Assembly (NCBI GenBank): GCA_943325425.2
Contig: CALPPJ020000065.1
Span: 1 to 7,084 of the forward strand
DNA: 7,084 nucleotides
Direction of reading: 5' to 3'
From: Bifidobacterium breve
GTDB taxonomy: Bacteria; Actinomycetota; Acidimicrobiia; Acidimicrobiales; Ilumatobacteraceae
Part shown: positions 5,048 to 7,084 of the stretch, piece after piece
Position numbering within the stretch: the first letter of the stretch is position 1
Layout: each line of letters starts with the position of its first letter
Position numbers and translations under genes: made by a program
Notes under the pieces: generated by a model
Seen by the model: only the letters and a program-made list of their open reading frames with translations
What the model was told of the DNA's origin: nothing
The model's database searches: none

Positions 5048-5714
5048 AAGGTTGCGCCCATACCTTGGTTGCGTCAACTCCGTGAGGCGGCCAATTGTCA
5101 TCACATGAATACGCATGCCATTCAAATGGATTGCGATAGTACGCAGTTGCATCGACCTCATCAATCAACTTTGTTTTTCGTCCAGCCACAAGCCACTTCA
5201 CCGTTGCAACAATTGAGCCAACCGCAAACCAGCCGGCATAGACGACCGGATAAATCGGTCCGAACATTCGCGCTTGCCAGACATGTTGATCTTCATGATC
5301 GGTGACTAACTTGCGGCGACGTTCGCCAAGTGTTCCGTCACGATCTGCCGCGCCATTCACGACATATCCAAACGTCACCGCAAAACCGCGGCGCAAAACC
5401 AAACCCTTCTCAAAGGTCATTCGGTTCTGTCGAGTCGTCAAAGATTCATCAATGTGAGCACCAGTTGCTGCGTTCACACCAATTGCAACAACGGAAGCGG
5501 TTGTCGTCGCCAAGGCCCACGTGTGATCAAGAACAAACGCACCGATGCCACGATTTGATTTCCAGTCGTAGATGCGTCGTGCACCCGAAACCGCACCACT
5601 TAAGGCACCGATTGCTGTTCCCAAAACTGGGAATCCCACAATTCGACCGGTGATGCCACCTAACAACGCCCCAGCGACACCAACGGTGATTGCTTCGTGC
5701 GAAACCTTGCTCAC
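5010..5714 (-). CDS. glycine-zipper membrane protein with HExxH putative metallopeptidase motif
   Basis: 234 residues from GTG 5714-5712, which overlaps the TGA of the CPBP gene (GTGA) and has AGGA eight bases upstream. Residues 8-45 are a glycine-rich hydrophobic segment with G32, G36, G40 and G44 in strict GxxxG spacing, a glycine zipper likely to insert in a membrane. A conserved-looking FVLDHTWAL (60-68) and a second hydrophobic stretch (about 66-85) follow. Then comes TDHEDQHVWQARMFG (138-152), whose HEDQH (140-144) matches HExxH zinc peptidases. A third hydrophobic segment covers about 153-177, and NPFEWHAY (195-202) supplies a plausible third zinc ligand, Glu198. I recall similar uncharacterised bacterial proteins with HExxHxxQ followed by an N-(P)-FE motif, but cannot name the family. 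Protease activity is inferred from the motif only. It is the last gene of a three-gene membrane operon, and its tail overlaps the convergent hydrolase gene. Confidence 0.8.
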   Translation of the reverse strand: MSKVSHEAITVGVAGALLGGITGRIVGFPVLGTAIGALSGAVSGARRIYDWKSNRGIGAFVLDHTWALATTTASVVAIGVNAATGAHIDESLTTRQNRMTFEKGLVLRRGFAVTFGYVVNGAADRDGTLGERRRKLVTDHEDQHVWQARMFGPIYPVVYAGWFAVGSIVATVKWLVAGRKTKLIDEVDATAYYRNPFEWHAYSCDDNWPPHGVDATKVWAQPFRGSSRTPSTPR

Positions 5715-6397
5715 CAGATAAATCCTTTTTGCCCTAACGATAGAAAATCCATGAGCGCCGCAACCGAGACATGTAGAGCAATGCCCCACCACACACTTTT
5801 TGTGCGATACGCCAAGTACCCCATCACGATTCCACCGATGATCGCCGCCAGTGCTTCAACTGGTGGTTTAGAGAAATGAATCATCAAATACGGAATTGTG
5901 GCAATGAAAATTGATGCCTGGCCAAATCGCTTCGCTAAACCCAAAACGAGAAATCCGCGAAAGAAAGTTTCGACGGCAACGAACTGCAACACATAAAAGA
6001 TCCACCAAACGCGCAAGTCCGACCAGGCACCTTCCTGGCCACGAAATACTTCGAATAGTGGATAACGCTCTTGAAACTCGGCGGTCGTGCTGGCAACTAC
6101 AACAAACGGAACCGCAATCGCCAGCAAAATCGCGTAGTACTTCCAGTGACTTGTAGTACCCCGAAACTTCCAACCAATATCAATTGGCTTCATGCCGATA
6201 CATCGAACAACGATCAGTGGCACTATGAGATAGCTCACTATCTGGGTTCCTGCCCACCAACACATTTCATCCAAACGTGTTGTGGAATCCGGTATGTAAC
6301 GAATCCCGAAGCGACCAAACCACAGACTGATCAGCGCGGCAACAAATATCACTATCGAGCGACGATCAAGATCGTCGCTCATTTTTGTTTCTGTCAC
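5711..6397 (-). CDS. CPBP-family intramembrane metalloprotease-like protein (Abi/CAAX-protease family)
   Basis: 228 residues from GTG 6397, which overlaps the TGA of the upstream gene (GTGA); ATG 6382 (Met6) is an equally possible start. It is a polytopic membrane protein of about six or more hydrophobic segments. CPBP signatures are present: VETFFRGFLVLGLAKRFG (142-159), corresponding to EExxxR with Glu143 and Arg147; IPYLMIHFSKPPVEAL (168-183) with His174; and WWGIALHVSVAALMD (203-217) with His209 and Asp217. The family includes Rce1-like CAAX proteases and bacteriocin-immunity proteins. The first Glu of the EE pair is Val142 here. From memory, a bacterial subgroup reading W-E-F-F-F-R-G also has a single Glu, so this need not mean inactivity. 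Its substrate is unknown. Being translationally coupled to both neighbours suggests a shared membrane role. Confidence 0.88.
   Translation of the reverse strand: MTETKMSDDLDRRSIVIFVAALISLWFGRFGIRYIPDSTTRLDEMCWWAGTQIVSYLIVPLIVVRCIGMKPIDIGWKFRGTTSHWKYYAILLAIAVPFVVVASTTAEFQERYPLFEVFRGQEGAWSDLRVWWIFYVLQFVAVETFFRGFLVLGLAKRFGQASIFIATIPYLMIHFSKPPVEALAAIIGGIVMGYLAYRTKSVWWGIALHVSVAALMDFLSLGQKGFIW
5723..5726 (-). promoter_or_regulatory. Shine-Dalgarno for the GTG start of the HExxH protein
   Basis: On the minus strand AAAAAGGA ends eight bases before GTG 5714. With the GTGA stop/start overlap it supports this start over an in-frame ATG at 5792, which would add 26 residues lying wholly inside the CPBP gene. 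Confidence 0.6.
6357..6380 (-). repeat. perfect 11-bp inverted repeat at the CPBP internal ATG
   Basis: GAGCGACGATC and GATCGTCGCTC (6357-6367 and 6370-6380) are exact complements separated by two bases. On the minus strand the first arm begins at the G of ATG 6382-6380 and encodes S-D-D-L-D-R-R-S. A hairpin here could restrict initiation at that ATG, or the near-palindrome could be a protein-binding site. Confidence 0.8.
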
Positions 6398-7084
6398 CGT
6401 TCGCGAAGCTTAGAAAGCAGACGCAAGATTTCGAGATAGAGCCACACCACCGTGACCATGACTCCGAAAGCTGCATACCACTCTGTTGACTCGGGCATTC
6501 CTTGCTTGGATCCACGCTCAATGAAATCAAAGTCGAGAGCCAAGTTGAATGCGGCCAAGCCAGCAACTAAGAAACTAAATCCGACGCCGAAGAGACTTGT
6601 TGACTGAATGAATGGTGGCGTTGCACCGAACAGACTCATCAATAATGAGACGCCATAAAACAATGCAACACCCATAGTTGCGCCAATCACAATGCGGCGG
6701 AACCGATCGGTCACCTTAATGATGCGCAGGCTGTACATCGCCAACATCACTGCGAAAACTGCAATCGTTGCACCGGCTGCTTGCACCACAATGCCGTCGT
6801 AGTACGTCTCATACGCTTTGCTAATTGCACCAACGAATAAACCTTCGGCAATCGCGTACACCGGTGCCAAGAACTTCGCGAGATGTGGTTTGAACGCCAA
6901 CACAATCGCTAGCACAAATCCGACCAACAAGCCACCAATGGCATAGGCCGGAAACTTGTAGACCTCGCCTTGTGGTGCGTCCACTCCGAGCCAGCCGACA
7001 ACCGCCGCAGCAAGTAAAAGAAGGAATAGCACGGCAGTCGCTCTCGCTGTCCCAGCACCGGTCATCGTGCGACCTGTCGTTACC
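6394..7084 (-). CDS. Bax inhibitor-1/YccA family membrane protein, 5' end probably beyond the window
   Basis: The frame is open to the right edge. ATG 7065 gives 223 residues, but actinobacterial members usually carry some 40-60 polar residues before the first membrane helix. The preceding codons (VTTGRT) look like the end of such a tail, so the true start is probably outside. About seven hydrophobic segments are seen, near 10-28, 41-58, 65-85, 93-113, 125-147, 158-177 and 196-217 (counted from ATG 7065). Family motifs are strong: LAPVYAIAEGLFVGAISKAY (66-85) and ALDFDFIERG (176-185). The C-terminal signature from EWYAAFGVMVTVVW (195-208) to LYLEILRLLS (209-218) follows. E. coli YccA modulates the membrane protease FtsH, and BsYetJ is a pH-sensitive calcium-leak channel; which role applies here is unknown. 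It is the first visible gene of the operon; promoter not visible. Confidence 0.92.
   Translation of the reverse strand, partial: VTTGRTMTGAGTARATAVLFLLLLAAAVVGWLGVDAPQGEVYKFPAYAIGGLLVGFVLAIVLAFKPHLAKFLAPVYAIAEGLFVGAISKAYETYYDGIVVQAAGATIAVFAVMLAMYSLRIIKVTDRFRRIVIGATMGVALFYGVSLLMSLFGATPPFIQSTSLFGVGFSFLVAGLAAFNLALDFDFIERGSKQGMPESTEWYAAFGVMVTVVWLYLEILRLLSKLRER

Noticed and set aside
5028..5053. GGTTCTT-G-AAGAACC near-palindrome and overlapping AACCT/AGGTT stem at the hydrolase stop
   Set aside because: The first leaves a one-base loop (realistically 5 bp of stem) and the second has only 5 bp with no T-run; too weak to call a terminator.
5330..5653. Plus-strand open frame of 107 codons
   Set aside because: Its translation is rich in Arg, His, Pro and Ser, typical of a shadow frame opposite the HExxH gene.
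5715..5792. 26-codon upstream extension of the HExxH gene to ATG 5792
   Set aside because: It lies inside the CPBP gene, whereas GTG 5714 has a Shine-Dalgarno and the same GTGA overlap as the operon's other junction.

Overview
The window looks like chromosomal DNA of an actinobacterium (Actinomycetota), with Acidimicrobiia or a similar mid-GC aquatic lineage as my best guess. The reasons are the style of the Bax inhibitor-1/YccA protein, an actinobacterial-type cyclophilin, a Tat-exported protein ending in the secreted module common in actinobacteria, and TANNNT boxes placed directly before start codons, as in leaderless transcripts. Base composition is mixed: the cyclophilin is GC-rich and the 1.8-4.0 kb block is visibly poorer in GC. 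I see no tRNA, rRNA, CRISPR array, insertion sequence or integrase, and no gene-free stretch longer than about 120 bases.

Layout. Bases 1-1446 (minus strand) hold a cyclophilin-type peptidyl-prolyl isomerase followed 25 bases later by a YcaQ-family DNA glycosylase that runs off the left edge. A 35-base divergent promoter region separates them from a 65-residue plus-strand protein that resembles the C-terminal part of TraR/DksA proteins but has lost the zinc cysteines. A perfect hairpin follows it. Bases 1800-4042 (plus strand) hold a Tat-exported, probably surface-located protein with a leucine-heptad coiled coil in front of its signal peptide, then two overlapping genes for divergent GNAT-fold proteins. 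Bases 4070-5047 encode an epoxide-hydrolase-like alpha/beta hydrolase with an intact catalytic set.

Bases 5010-7084 (minus strand) hold a tight three-gene membrane operon, in transcription order: a Bax inhibitor-1/YccA-like protein, a CPBP-family putative intramembrane protease, and a glycine-zipper membrane protein with an HEDQH (HExxH) zincin-like motif. Both junctions are 4-base GTGA overlaps, and the last gene overlaps the convergent hydrolase gene by 38 bases.

The most interesting points are the membrane operon, which combines two candidate membrane proteases with a relative of the FtsH modulator YccA; the cysteine-less DksA-like protein; the exported protein paired with two atypical GNATs; and three perfect inverted repeats placed at or within a few bases of start codons. 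The largest of these, with 15-bp arms, lies inside the first codons of the first GNAT gene.
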